This document shows positions 39,209-53,800 of a stretch of 64,000 nt of DNA, piece after piece. A program made the position numbers and the translations under genes. The DNA is from Glandiceps talaboti. Its lineage: Eukaryota; Hemichordata; Enteropneusta; Spengelidae. Location of the stretch: NCBI RefSeq assembly GCF_964340395.1, contig NC_135569.1, positions 4,255,040-4,319,039 of the forward strand. The letters run 5' to 3'. The notes under the pieces are model-generated. The model worked only from the letters and a program-made list of their open reading frames with translations. It searched no databases and was not told where the DNA came from. Position 1 is the first letter of the stretch. Each line of letters starts with the position of its first letter.

Positions 39209-40985
39209 TACTAAATGCTGAATAAGTTTCAATGAGTTGATTCCAAGCAAAGATACATGTAGGCTTTAGTTCTGAAAATTACAATTAATTTCGATCAATA
39301 CATTAACCAGCACAGCCATACATGTCTTGGTGATGTAGTTTTTTTGTTTGTTTACAAATATGAAGAGTCACGTTATGATCACTATGGTAACTGTAATCCA
39401 GTCCATGGTTAGACCGCCATGTTAAATGTAGTTTATGCACATAATATCATGGTTCATTTGCTTGGAAATATCGTTCATAGACCATGTAAACTGTTGATAA
39501 CTGCACTTCACTTTTCATGTTGACTTGTTATTTTTTTGAAAGCAAGCTTACTAAAATAGAAAAAAAATATATTGTTTATTTTTTCAGTCGTTGATTTTTG
39601 TGATGTTTTCTTTTGTAATGTTAAACCAATTTTAAAATGAGATTGACCAAATAAGGCTTGCTATTGTTAATATTTACATTATTTAGAAATTTAGAAAGAC
39701 ATCTGGTGATGAAATTCTTGCCAAAATTGCTACAATTGTCACATTTTGTGTAACCTGTTTTGGTGATCTACATCCAGTGTCATGTCATAGTGCGCCCTCA
39801 CAGTTGGACGTGCCCACTTTGTGGAGTGAAACAACAATCGGAGCTCAATACGCTCTGTCGTCCATGGTATATTAATATTCATAAATTTACTTACTTAACA
39901 CACTTTTTTATCTCAGATTATCCTCAAGATTATCCAGGCTCAACTGAAGTATTTACTAAGACATACTTAGAATACACAGAATATTGCTGTCAACCAATCA
40001 CAAACAAACAATAAAGAGGACCAACACAGATTTTTGGATTTTAAGATAACAAAAGTCTTTTAGTTAGCGTGTGGCTACACTTTGGTAGAATCAAAATGTA
40101 AGAATTGAATATCAATCAATTTTTGTTGCACCAGACAAATAACATGTAGAAATATTATTATCAAGCTTTCGATGCAAACACAAACTTGAAAATTGTTAAT
40201 ACCTGAAATGTAGCAGTGTTTATCAATATTTTTGTTGAGTCAGACAACATCCTGTTTTAGATGAACTGGCTTCCATTGTAAGAAAACTGATGTGATTTTA
40301 TGATAGTATTGAGAATTCATATCATATTGGTAACAAATACACATTCATATACTTCAAACAGTATTTGCATTTCATTCATACCACCCTACATAAACTGCGA
40401 AGTTTGGTACAGTCTATGATGTTCTCTACAATATTTGGATTATTCCATTTAGAAAGAGGTGGTCGAGATCAAAGTTAAAGTTAAAGCAGCATGATTTACA
40501 TTTTCTTAGGATGTTACCCACCCCAAAATGAAATGTAGTTTGGTTCAGCTGATCCTTTGGTTCATCTACTTCTGTAGAACACTTGGTTCATTCCATTGAT
40601 TAATAGGGGTACCAAGTTGAATCACTACTGTATCCATATACATGATATCTGGTATAGTTGAATTGGTATCATGGAAATATTAAAACTGTAGGGCGATTAT
40701 ATAATATTTGTATATAAAAGATATATTTACAGGCTGAAATCAGTTCCTGATATAATGAATGTATAATTTTCAGGACGGTCTCAAAATTGGAATGAATGAC
40801 ACAATAATTTAATTTCATTGACAATGCTATGTTTTACTAATAAAGAAAAGTTGATATTATCTTCAGAGTGTATTGCATTGTGGATTTATTGGTATGGGAA
40901 AACAGCTGTCTGTTAGAGCTATGGTCTAGAAGAAAAGACTAATCCTGAGTAATTATTATGTCTGAACAATTCCTAATGTGTGTCA
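39209..40985. other. 3' flank of the membrane-protein gene; no genes seen
   Basis: AT-rich, no supported exon. An AATAAA hexamer at about 40840-40846 could serve as a distant polyadenylation signal, but nearer ones were not excluded. Confidence 0.45.
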
Positions 40986-40997
40986 AGCCAAGGAATA

Positions 40998-40998
<1 letters not shown>

Positions 40999-41030
<32 letters not shown>

Positions 41031-41041
41031 CACTCTCTCTC

Positions 41042-41099
<58 letters not shown>

Positions 41100-41113
41100 T
41101 CTCTCTCTCTCTC

Positions 41114-41191
<78 letters not shown>
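40999..41191. repeat. (CA)n then (CT)n microsatellite
   Basis: About 20 CA units followed by about 150 bases of CT with occasional CA. It abuts the first satellite monomer without a gap. Confidence 0.95.
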
Positions 41192-41194
<3 letters not shown>

Positions 41195-44100
41195 TTTTAT
41201 GAGTTGTTAATGGTAAAACATTACATTTAGAAGAGTTTCGATGATTTATGAAAAATATATATTTGAATAATAACGGAAATCCATTTTTTATCATAAATTC
41301 CAATTTTCGTTCACAACCAATCGCACTAGGGAGAATCTTGATATATTAATTGATGTTGAGTACACACACACAGATATCGTCTAAAATTATGAATATTAAA
41401 AAGAATAATTGTATTGCCTGAACATTTATAATTGACTCTCGAGCTGAATCCAACCCTAGCAAAACGAAGACAAACATAAGGTCGCCTGTAGATGGCAGTA
41501 TACAGCCCAAAAGTGCGATTTCTTCACAAAGGTCAAAAAAGGCGAAATTGGGGTACATTCGACTGAAAAAACGGCTTATTGCGCAATAGTTGAAAAATGT
41601 CACTTTCTTTGTATTATCAATGGAAACAGGTGTTTAGGGCCCAAGTAAAGCACATTTTATGAGTTGTTAATGGTAAAACATTACATTTAGAAGAGTTTCA
41701 ATGATTTATGAAAAATATATATATGAAATAATAACGGAAATCCATTTTTTATCATAAATTCCAATTTTCGTTCACATCCAATCGCACTGGGGAAAATCTT
41801 GATATATTAATTGATGTTGAGTACACACACACAAATACCGTCTAAAATTATGAATATTAAAAAGAATAATTGTATTGCCTGAACATTTATAATTGACTCT
41901 CGAGCTGAATCCAACCCTAGCAAAACGAAGACAAACATAAGGTCGCCTGTAGATGGCAGTATACAGCCCAAAAGTGCGATTTCTTCACAAAGGTCAAAAA
42001 AGGCGAAATTGGGGTACATTCGACTGAAAAAACGGCTTATTGCGCAATAGTTGAAAAATGTCACTTTCTTTGTATTATCAATGGAAACAGGTGTTTAGGG
42101 CCCAAGTAAAGCACATTTTATGAGTTGTTAATGGTAAAACATTACATTTAGAAGAGTTTCAATGATTTATGAAAAATATATATATGAAATAATAACGGAA
42201 ATCCATTTTTTAACATAAATTCCAATTTTCGTTTACATCCAATCGCACTGGGGAGAATCTTGATATATTAATTGATGTTGAGTACACACACACAAATACC
42301 GTCTAAAATTATGAATATTAAAAAGAATAATTGTATTGCCTGAACATTTATAATTGACTCTCGAGCTGAATCCAACCCTAGCAAAACGAAGACAAACATA
42401 AGGTCGCCTGTAGATGGCAGTATACAGCCCAAAAGTGCGATTTCTTCACAAAGGTCAAAAAAGGCGAAATTGGGGTACATTCGGCTGCAAAAACGACTTA
42501 TTGCGTAATAGTTGAAAAATGTCACTTTCTTTGTATTATCAATGGAAACAGGTGTTTAGGGCGCAAGTAAAGCACATTTTATGAGTTGTTAATGGTAAAA
42601 CATTACATTTAGAAGAGTTTCAATGATTTATGAAAAATATATATATGAAATAATAACGGAAATCCATTTTTTATCATAAATTCCAATTTTCGTTCACATC
42701 CAATCGCACTGGGGAAAATCTTGATATATTAATTGATGTTGAGTACACACACACAAATACCGTCTAAAATTATGAATATTAAAAAGAATAATTGTATTGC
42801 CTGAACATTTATAATTGACTCTCGAGCTGAATCCAACCCTAGCAAAACGAAGACAAACATAAGGTCGCCTGTAGATGGCAGTATACAGCCCAAAAGTGCG
42901 ATTTCTTCACAAAGGTCAAAAAAGGCGAAATTGGGGTACATTCGACTGAAAAAACGGCTTATTGCGCAATAGTTGAAAAATGTCACTTTCTTTGTATTAT
43001 CAATGGAAACAGGTGTTTAGGGCCCAAGTAAAGCACATTTTATGAGTTGTTAATGGTAAAACATTACATTTAGAAGAGTTTCAATGATTTATGAAAAATA
43101 TATATATGAAATAATAACGGAAATCCATTTTTTATCATAAATTCCAATTTTCGTTCACATTCAATCGCACTGGGGAGAATCTTGATATATTAATTGATGT
43201 TGAGTACACACACACAAATACCGTCTAAAATTATGAATATTAAAAAGAATAATTGTATTGCCTGAACATTTATAATTGACTCTCGAGCTGAATCCAACCC
43301 TAGCAAAACGAAGACAAACATAAGGTCGCCTGTAGATGGCAGTATACAGCCCAAAAGTGCGATTTCTTCACAAAGGTCAAAAAAGGCGAAATTGGGGTAC
43401 TTTCGACTGAAAAAACGGCTTATTGCGCAATAGTTGAAAAATGTCACTTTCTTTGTATTATCAATGGAAACAGGTGTTTAGGGCGCAAGGTAAAGCACAT
43501 TTTATGAGTTGTTAATGGTAAAACATTACATTTAGAAGAGTTTCAATGATTTATGAAAAATATATATATGAAATAATAACGGAAATCCATTTTTTATCAT
43601 AAATTCCAATTTTCGTTCACATCCAATCGCACTGGGGAGAATCTTGATATATTAATTGATGTTGAGTACACACACACAAATACCGTCTAAAATTATGAAT
43701 ATTAAAAAGAATAATTGTATTGCCTGAACATTTATAATTGACTCTCGAGCTGAATCCAACCCTAGCAAAACGAAGACAAACATAAGGTCGCCTGTAGATG
43801 GCAGTATACAGCCCAAAAGTGCGATTTCTTCACAAAGGTCAAAAAAGGCGAAATTGGGGTACATTCGACTGAAAAAACGGCTTATTGCGCAATAGTTGAA
43901 AAATGTCACTTTCTTTGTATTATCAATGGAAACAGGTGTTTAGGGCCCAAGTAAAGCACATTTTATGAGTTGTTAATGGTAAAACATTACATTTAGAAGA
44001 GTTTCAATGATTTATGAAAAATATATATATGAAATAATAACGGAAATCCATTTTTTATCATAAATTCCAATTTTCGTTCACATCCAATCGCACTGGGGAA

Positions 44101-45025
44101 AATCTTGATATATTAATTGATGTTGAGTACACACACACAAATACCGTCTAAAATTATGAATATTAAAAAGAATAATTGTATTGCCTGAACATTTATAATT
44201 GACTCTCGAGCTGAATCCAACCCTAGCAAAACGAAGACAAACATAAGGTCGCCTGTAGATGGCAGTATACAGCCCAAAAGTGCGATTTCTTCACAAAGGT
44301 CAAAAAAGGCGAAATTGGGGTACATTCGACTGAAAAAACGGCTTATTGCGCAATAGTTGAAAAATGTCACTTTCTTTGTATTATCAATGGAAACAGGTGT
44401 TTAGAGCCCAAGTAAAGCACATTTTATGAGTTGTTAATGGTAAAACATTACATTTAGAAGAGTTTCAATGATTTATGAAAAATATATATATGAAATAATA
44501 ACGGAAATCCATTTTTTATCATAAATTCCAATTTTCGTTCACATCCAATCGCACTGGGGAAAATCTTGATATATTAATTGATGTTGAGTACACACACACA
44601 AATACCGTCTAAAATTATGAATATTAAAAAGAATAATTGTATTGCCTGAACATTTATAATTGACTCTCGAGCTGAATCCAACCCTAGCAAAACGAAGACA
44701 AACATAAGGTCGCCTGTAGATGGCAGTATACAGCCCAAAAGTGCGATTTCTTCACAAAGGTCAAAAAAGGCGAAATTGGGGTACATTCGACTGAAAAAAC
44801 GGCTTATTGCGCAATAGTTGAAAAATGTCACTTTCTTTGTATTATCAATGGAAACAGGTGTTTAGGGCCCAAGTAAAGCATATTTTATGAATTGTTATTG
44901 GTAAAACATTACATTTAGAAGAGTTTCAATGATTTATGAAAAATATATATTTGAAATAATAACGGAAAAGCCATTTTTTATCATAAAATTATGAATACTT
45001 AAAAGGATAATTTTATTTCTATTGC
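41192..45025. repeat. 461-bp satellite, eight full copies plus a partial ninth
   Basis: Monomers start at CACATTTTATGAGTTGTTAA (41192, 41652, 42113 and so on) with a period of 461 bp (one of 462 owing to an extra G near 43490). They differ at only a handful of positions each. The last copy (from about 44877) is more diverged and breaks off near 45025. Every full monomer has an 85-codon minus-strand frame (FFNYCAISRFFSRMYPN...) whose identity follows from homogenisation. The array is flanked on both sides by (CT)n. Confidence 0.96.
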
Positions 45026-45065
45026 CACTAGCAACACATGTGCGTGTACCCAGGGACCAAGTAAA

Positions 45066-45275
<210 letters not shown>

Positions 45276-45621
45276 GGTCTCAATTAAAATCTTTATTTCT
45301 ACATCTCAGCTCTGCACAGAAAGGCTGTAGAAGGCTGTCACTGTACAGCCAAAATGTATGAATGAAGACTTGAACTGATACCCATAGGATCTGTGTCTTG
45401 CTAGTAAATTAACAAACTTTTGATTTTATTGCATTTTAATCTCTCAAAGCACAATACATATTTTCAAAGCATCAATTTCTTACAATCACAAAGCTCCTGT
45501 CTATTGTTACAGTCATATCACTACATACGGGTGTTGCATACTATAAGTATTTCCACCCGATCATCAATGTCAGGCTAAATATAAAAAGAGCAGACATCAC
45601 TTAAATATCCTTGCATCAGTG

Positions 45622-45626
<5 letters not shown>

Positions 45627-45685
<59 letters not shown>

Positions 45686-45767
45686 AGTGTGTGTGTGTTT
45701 GTGTGTGTATGTGTGCATGTGTGTGTGTGTTTGTGTGTGTGTGTGTCAGTGTGTGTGTATGTGTGCA

Positions 45768-45865
<98 letters not shown>

Positions 45866-45876
45866 CGTATGTGTGA
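45627..45876. repeat. (GT)n microsatellite, interrupted
   Basis: GT tract with CA, TT and AT interruptions. It joins directly to a family 6 MITE fragment. Confidence 0.95.
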
Positions 45877-45879
45877 TTG

Positions 45880-46145
45880 CCCAGCTCATGCAGTCTGCAG
45901 ATCCGGTATAGAAACACAAAATAACCCTCCCTACTCTCGTGAAGACAACTGCAAAGTCAATTGAGAACAAGCAAATGACATATACCCTACATACACACTT
46001 TGCTATAAAGTACTAAATAAAAAGAACAGTAACTGCCATAAACAGTAGATTGAGTGACAAGTTTGTTGAGCATTAAAAAATTAAATATTTCCATCATCTT
46101 TAGGCAAACTGTCCTGACCAAAAAAAATTCTTTTTTTTCCGGCCA
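45880..46145. mobile_element. MITE family 6, second copy
   Basis: Inverse of 38880-39140: CAGCTCATGCAGTCTGCAGA, AATAACCCTCCCTAC, GAACAAGCAAATGACAT, and CTGTCCTGACCAAAAAAAAT at the right end. The left terminal repeat is replaced by the (GT)n tract. Confidence 0.68.
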
Positions 46146-46474
46146 TAAGTGATGACTGAAGCTGAAAAAAGCCGAATGATCAGTCAAAATGTAGTTGGCA
46201 AATAGTTTTTGACCTGAGATTCGAGAGCAAGGAAATCAGCTGTTATTGTATACAATTTGACCATGTAGACTGGTTATATAGTTATATTTGCTTGTTGTGA
46301 TAAAACTTAAAGGATATCTTTACTAGACAACTCTACTGCTTATTTGATGTATTGTCAAATTTTGATTCAAAGAGACTTATAAGCCTGAAAGGGCTGAGTG
46401 AAAAATTTGTCCTTTTGTGTATCCCTACTGTAAAATGTCACAAGTCACTATAATAAACTACTACTAGTGTACAC

Positions 46475-46706
46475 TGTATTGACTAGACTCTCTCACAGTC
46501 CTCGAAGCTTCGCATAAATAGCTAACTAGCTAGTATTCACATAAATAGCCCTGTACTGTGCGCCCTCATCGATTACATAGGGCTAACATTTTGTTGATGT
46601 GTTAGGCGAAGACAAACATAAGGTCGCCTGTAGATACATACAAAACAACCCAAGTTTTAGCTATTCATGCAAAGCTTGGAGGACTGTGAGAGAGTCTATG
46701 TATTGA
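46475..46706. mobile_element. hAT-like MITE with 8-bp target duplication
   Basis: Direct repeats TGTATTGA at 46475-46482 and 46699-46706 flank an element of 216 bases. Its ends are inverse for about 38 bases (TAGACTCTCTCACAGTCCTC with GCTTTGCAT-type continuation). The interior contains GCGAAGACAAACATAAGGTC and GCCTGTAGAT, the same phrase as in the 461-bp satellite monomer. Confidence 0.85.
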
Positions 46707-47031
46707 TACGGGTTAGCAACCTTACACGGCAAGCGCCCAGTGCTTTGGTTCAGACAATGTCTATTTTAGAATAGTTGCAGTAAACCACCCACCCCCACCC
46801 TTCCTCCCGACCATGTATTTGTTATAAGGAAGACTGGCAAGCCCACAACTGCACTGTATAATACCGATATTTTCATCCTCTTTTTCCTACTAACAGTGAT
46901 GATCGTTGCCGGTGGGTGATTCAGACGAAATATACTTCGCAAAATATCTATACTCTGAAGATTGGAGATATGATTCCAGAACAAGGAAATCATGCATTTG
47001 CAAGTTCTAAAATTATATACATTTTTCATTG

Positions 47032-50000
47032 CTATGACTGTTGTAAATGTTCGATGGCTTCTCTAATATCTTCAACTACTACATCAATATCTTCCTTTGA
47101 GGTGTGACGTCCAACACTAAGTCTTAGAGCATTTGTAGCAATGTCATATGGGATACCAACTGCCAATAAAATATGCGACGGTCTGAAAAAAAATCGTAGA
47201 AATAGAAAAAGTATGGTTATAGGCACATTTTAGATTAGAATTAGAATGTAGGTGTGAAAACAGGTTATTTGGCGATAAACAAGTTGGTCCAGAACAAAAG
47301 AATGATTAAATGTAATCCTTATTAAGACAACAATAATGTGATGACCTGGGATTGAGACATGGGCCTTTATTGGTCTTTGTAGCACACTGAAGACATCTGT
47401 CACAGGTTTGTTTATGAATGAGGACAATCTCGACTAACCAATATATCCACTTGAAATCCTTATTGTACAGTATTTTATCGTACTGTATCACAGTACTGTA
47501 TGTACGGGTATCATGCTGTATTTATCATGTGCTGATTGTTTTAGCAACACCAAGACATAATCCTTTTTGATTTTTATAACCATACTGGTCAATAAAATAA
47601 TCTAATCTAATCTCTAATGTAATATGTAGTACAACCAGTGACAGTCAAGTATTTACAAACAGGGAAAGTAAACAAAAGAATTGATCAATAACACTTGGCA
47701 CAGTACGTCGGAACTCACAGACAGGTATCGTCCATCATTTGATAAGAACAGTTTATGGCTTTTTTACATATTAGCTCACACTCACAAATGGAATTTCAAG
47801 TTGCCATGGCATTTCACGTACACGTAAACTCCATATCAAACTACACATATTTCTGTACTTTCAACATTCTAGTGCCAATTCACTTGTTTAGTTTCTCTGT
47901 TTGTAACAAGTACCACTTGTAAATGATTGTCTGTCACTGGTGGTACATGTAGCAATTAATTTTGGTTGGGTGGGGTTAAAGGTTATCAGAAAGTATTAGT
48001 ATTTCACTCACTTGCTGTGGAGATCTGAATGACAAGCTGCACCAACACTGGCTTGGATATGTTTGGTACATTTCAGAATTTTATTTCCTGAAATAAAAAT
48101 GTAGAAAATCACATGTTATTAAAATATTGAATACTGCAATTTAAATGACAGGATGTCTGTGTTAATTAACCAGTAAGTGTGATCACTTACTTGTTCTGTG
48201 TTTGGTGTCAATATTTATGACTGTGATAGTGCAGACTTACAGGTAAAATGATGTAGGCTTGGTGTTTCACTTATGTAACATGACATATAATATACACCCT
48301 CAGACAACTTCTAGTGCAAAAGAAACAATTACATAGGTGCCATCCACAGTGGGGATGTAGAAGTAGTCAAGTTGAAGTGTTGATTATTAGTTAGAAAATA
48401 AACAATTGCAGCCAATAAAACCATCAAGTCCATGTGTAATGTTTTCATTGGAAGCCAGTTTTTACTGCACTGTGAAAGAATAGCAATGCTTATCAGTGTT
48501 CAATGTGATTGGGCAAAGGATCCTGCTAAGTTTATTGTGTCTCTGTTATTATTAGTTTGGAGTCGAAATATGTCTAGCTCTGTGTCAAAAACGTTATGTT
48601 CTATGAGTGAAACACCAAGCCAACATCATTTTAAATGTAATGTCCCATGAGTGAAACACCAAACCTACATCATTTTAGCTATAAATAACACTCAGTCACC
48701 AGCTGTATTAAAGGGCCAGTCATACTACATTTGGGCAATCCTGAGAATCTGAATAAATAAAGTTTGAGTTGAATGTAACCACTGTAAGTCAGACTTTCAT
48801 GATCGTTGCTGTAATTAATAATAGCTGAAATAATTCATAACATGATATTCATTTTATTTTCTTTTGATGATCACTGTAACCAAAAACATAGTTCCAAGCG
48901 TAAGGTTATTTTCAAGGAGTAAATCATTCAGGTAAACCTTTATCAGTTGTTATCAGTTATATTGATCCTGTTATCAGTATAATTAATTGCACACACTTCT
49001 TGAAATGCAATTTAACACCATCAAGTAGATATAGGCAACGCTGTAATTCATTCTCACTAGCAGCGATAGTCTTATGGAACAGTATATCACCTGAACTTTG
49101 TTCTTCGTGAACTATCAATGAATCTGAGAAGGCCATTAAGACACATCTGTTTGCAAGAGCTTTCTCCAACTTTTTACAATGATCTATTATTGTTCATGTT
49201 CATTGCCATAGAACATTATGTCATACACTATTGGATTTTGGTGTTATACAAATTCTTTTGATTGATTGATTAAACACTCTGCCAAATTAAAGTGTGCCTG
49301 ACATGTTCTATATTACTATTCTGCCAAATTTTCCATGTGTCCAGGGGTGTAGTTAATTTTAACAGGAGTCAGTCAAATGTGAAAAGTAGGCAGTAATGTC
49401 TATGAAGGAAACCAATGAATCTATCAAATGATGGCAATCAGTGTACTGGTTAAAACAGGATTTTTTAAACAAATTTGTGAACAAGTATAAAGTTGGTGTC
49501 AGATTCAGATTCAGATAGCATCATATTGAGCGTCATATTGAGCGTCAGATAGCCTCAGATTTGAAGACACCCGACGGACTCAATCAAACCTGAAATAGTA
49601 CCGTTGAGACGACAGTAACACCAAACTCCGGTACATGTCTAGCTATATCTCAGAGTTTTTCAAATGTACATAAAACATAAGTATGACAACACATTACGTA
49701 TGTAAACTTAATTTTTACTGACACCTTTACTGATGCCGTGTACATTATTGGCAAAACGTATCAACCAACAAACATACAGTGGCTGAACTTGGGGCTATCA
49801 ATGTCTCATTGACAAGTATTTCAACTCTATTTCACATATTTTTCCCAAATAAAAATTGTGCAAGCAGAGACATTCCAACTTCCATCAAAAGGCTGTGAAG
49901 CGGAATCTTTCTCTGTAGTCTCAACGGTATTATTTCAGGTTTGATTGAATCCATCGGGTATCTTCGGATCTGAGGCTATCTGACGCTCAATATGACACTC

Positions 50001-50778
50001 AATATGACGTTATCTGAATCTGACGCCAACTTTATACTCGTAATTTGTGAAAAGATCGACTCTGACAAACATTGCAGAGTAGTTGGTTGTTTTTGCCAGC
50101 TACTGGCTCCTACCTACATCCCTGTGGGTCAAAATGAATATGTTTACAGTAATTACCAGCAGGGACTTTGCTTGGAATTTGACTACAACAAAGGAATCCC
50201 AGTCTACCTGTGTTAGAATGTTTGTTGTTTCATTTCTCACATACCTTGTAGTCCTTCTCCCCTGATAGACACATTACATGTATTGGGTATCCTTTTGCTG
50301 TTTTCAAATCTTCCATTGAAGTGGACTCGCTCACCAAATATTTTCTACATGAAAAATAAATAAATTTGAAATGAAACATACATAAATATTACTTTTGATT
50401 TAACAGTGAATTCTTAATATTCGGTGCTTACAAAAGAACAATCAAAAGACAGATTATCTAACTGTGATTATGCAAAGTATTGGGCTCTTGATAATACAAG
50501 TGACAACTACACATTGACCATAGAAGCCACTATTTTCTATTGCCAATTTACACTGGATTTGAAGTGGCTATCTTGTTCCTATGGAGATGACATGAAAAGA
50601 AAGACAGAAAGGTGAATATGTGACACAGTACGTCAGTGAGTAGACTTGAAGTCCAATAGTAATCTGTGTCCCTTTCATTGCCGATGTTACTAAAATATTG
50701 AATTTGTTTTTCCTGAGAGTTTTCAGAGAACCGATAGTCAAGATCAACTCAATCAAGGTTTTATTAAAACTATGTTTG

Positions 50779-50840
<62 letters not shown>

Positions 50841-53800
50841 TACCTGTCTGCCTGTCTGTTGTCTGTCTATCTCTATGTGTCTGTCTGTCTGCCAGCGTGG
50901 TTGTCTGGCTGTCTCTATGTGTCTGTCTGCCTGTCTGTTGTCTGTCTATCTCTATGTGTCTGTATGTCTGTCTGTCTGGCTGTCTCTGTATGTCTGTTGT
51001 CTGTCTATCTGTGTGTGTCTGTCTGTTGAGCTGTCTGTGTGCCTGCCTGTCTGCCTGTCTGTCTGTCTGTCTCTCTGTCTCTCTGTGTCTGTCTGATGTC
51101 TGTCTGTCTCTCTGTGTCTGTCTGATGTCTGTCTGTCTGTCTTTGTGTGTGTGTGTACGTGTCTGTCTGTCTGTCTATCCGTCTGTCTGTCTGTGTGTAT
51201 GTATGTATGTATGTATGTATGTATGTATGTATGTATGTATGTATGTATGTATGTATGTATGTATGTATGTATGTATGTATGTATGTATGTATGTATGTAT
51301 GTCTGTGTGTTGTCTGTCTGTCTGCCTGTCTGTATGTCTGTGCAAAAGACATGACATAGATTTACTTACTGTTAATCTGTCTTCTAGGTAGTCCCTTACT
51401 TCTCTCATATGTTTTTCATATTGATCAATATTCTTCACAACAAGTTCTGCTGCCTGGCAAGCAATCAACATATATACTTCAAGTCAATAAACCAACCAAC
51501 ATCAACAACTCTAAGTCTCTTCAACAGTAAACTTCATTTTAATTTGTCAATTGCATAAAAGTAGCGACGTTTCTTGTGCAAAATGATTTTTTACAAAGAC
51601 AAACAACACATTTCTACATTCAGGTTTGTAGCTATAATAATAATAACAATAATAATCTCTGTTTACACTGGACAGTTCTTTAAGTATACAAACACTTGTC
51701 TCCCAAGAAGTCCAGTGAGGGCCATCCCTCATGGGTTCAGTGTTTGTGCAGGAGGAAACCAGAGTACCCGGGGAAAACCTGCGTTGTTCGGTAGAGTCAA
51801 ACTGAACGACACTCTTCTTACTTACAGCGTGGTAAATTTAATTGAACCCTGAATGGGGTTCGAACCCCGACCGCAGTGGTAAGAGGCAAGTGGTTTAACC
51901 ACTCGGCCACCGACAACCCAAGCAATGTGACACTGCTGAGTGATAAAGTTTGTATAACTGGTTTTGAGGGTGTTACAGCCCCTCTTCTGTGAATTTGAAC
52001 AGTGCTCAAAAATGTGGGATTCCCTACCAAAACTTCTCTGATCTTGTGAGTAGAAACTTATAGTTAGAACGCTGAATATTGTCTTACCTTTCCAAGGCCT
52101 GCAATCATTCCAGTATTTTCAGTTCTAACAAAAACAACAAAACATTTTCAATCAACAGAGTGGTTGCTATATTTGACCCAAAGTGGGTAGAAAACTTATA
52201 TTGATCAATGTTATATACAATCTATGTATTGTGTTGATCCAGATATTTTGAGAGATATTTTGCACTGAAGGGAATGAGCACTTAGAAGTTATTAATATTC
52301 ATTGTGCAATCATGAATATATTAACTGCTGACTCCCACAATGTAATGACCCATAGCAAAGATACCCTTTAAAGGCTAAAAACCAACTTGATGTTTCTTTG
52401 AAATTGCAAGTAATTGTAGGAGATGTAAAATCATGAAATGACTCTCCAGAACTCATAGTTTATGAAAATGTCTCTATTTTCTGGAGTGTTGTTCCCCTTT
52501 AAAACAGAGGAACACATCACAAGTGGGTAGTTTTAGCAAGGCTTGTGATAGGAAAACTTGGATGGTTAAAAGAATTGTGATGTAGGCAAAACTCAATGGT
52601 AGTAAAGTGCCAATGAGACAATTTTGGCGGTCACTTGATTCCTTAGACCAAAAAAATAATTGTGTTCTTCCGGTTACCCGACCCCACCTAGTTTTTCACT
52701 GCCGATCCAAAAATTGTGAAGTCTCACAAGAAATAGTGGATTCAGAAACTGACACCAACTTAAAAAGACAATATAAAACTGTTCTTCCAAACTGTAATGG
52801 CCGTATATCTGGTGAGAAGAAACCAATAACACAGAGAGACCATATGGAAAACAGTGGAAAACCTGAACTAGACACTCACATATGAATAAAAATACAATAA
52901 AATAAAATAAAAAATCTATCTACCCCACCAATTCTAAAATTGAGAGTAATCGGAACCACACAATTTGTTTTATTTGACCTTATCTTTGTATTACTAATAA
53001 TCGTTTAATAACCATGGTATTTACTAGTAATTATAGCTAAACTTCTACTTACCCTGGTCTGAAGTTCCTTTCTTGTCCACCACCATAGAACATTGGAGAT
53101 AATGGAGTTGATTTACCAGGACCTTTCACAAACAAAGCACCAATACGAGGAGCATAAAACTGCAAAGAAAATGTTACAGGAAATACCCGATCATATTATG
53201 AAGTAGTCCAAACTCAGAGTATAGTATATTTCAACTAAATCATGAAGTCTTTTTCAGCTGGTAATGTTTACGGTTCATTAATCGTATGTGGCATGCGACG
53301 TACTGCAGGTGGGTACTATGACAAAACCCCATGGTCTCACAATGGATGGCAGGGCATACAGAAGTTATTTTCACGAGTCATTCGGTTGATTCTGTCACCG
53401 TATTTTCACGAGCGACTGTGAGTGAAAATACAGCAGCATCAACTGAATCACAGGTGACAATAACTTCTGTATGCCCTACCGTCCATTGTGAGGCCGTGGG
53501 GTTCTGTTATTATTACATATGTACACCAAATGTTATAATTCAGAAAAGGACGAAGATCAGTTAGGCATAACTGTCAAATCATGTAGTCCATGGATAAATT
53601 AATATCAAAATGTCGTAATATAACAGTTTTAATTTATGTTTTAGATTATTGAAAGTGACCTAAACAGAGAAATAAGTTAATCTTTCTACTATTTCATACA
53701 TTTATTTTGATTGACTACCAATGGCTGATGCAATGGCCCATAGCAAAGATACCCTATAAAGCCACAAGATCAACTTGATGTTTCTCTGAAATCACAAGTA

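Noticed and set aside
41346-44831. Eight identical 85-codon minus-strand frames at 461-bp spacing
   Set aside because: They are the same position of a homogenised satellite monomer. There is no start context, splice signal or motif, and the conservation extends equally over the non-coding part of the monomer.
41192-45025. Direct repeats considered as a CRISPR array
   Set aside because: The units are contiguous 461-bp monomers without variable spacers, in a eukaryotic genome.
50698-51391. Cys/Val/Ser-rich frames of up to 164 codons
   Set aside because: All arise from GTCT and ATGT tetranucleotide repeats in an SCLY intron.
51848-51916. tRNA-Ser/Leu-like sequence as a functional tRNA gene
   Set aside because: A and B boxes are good, but the sequence continues directly into a SINE core and a TTA-rich tail shared with 21395-21715, so it is a SINE head. 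I could not fold a full cloverleaf with a matching acceptor stem.
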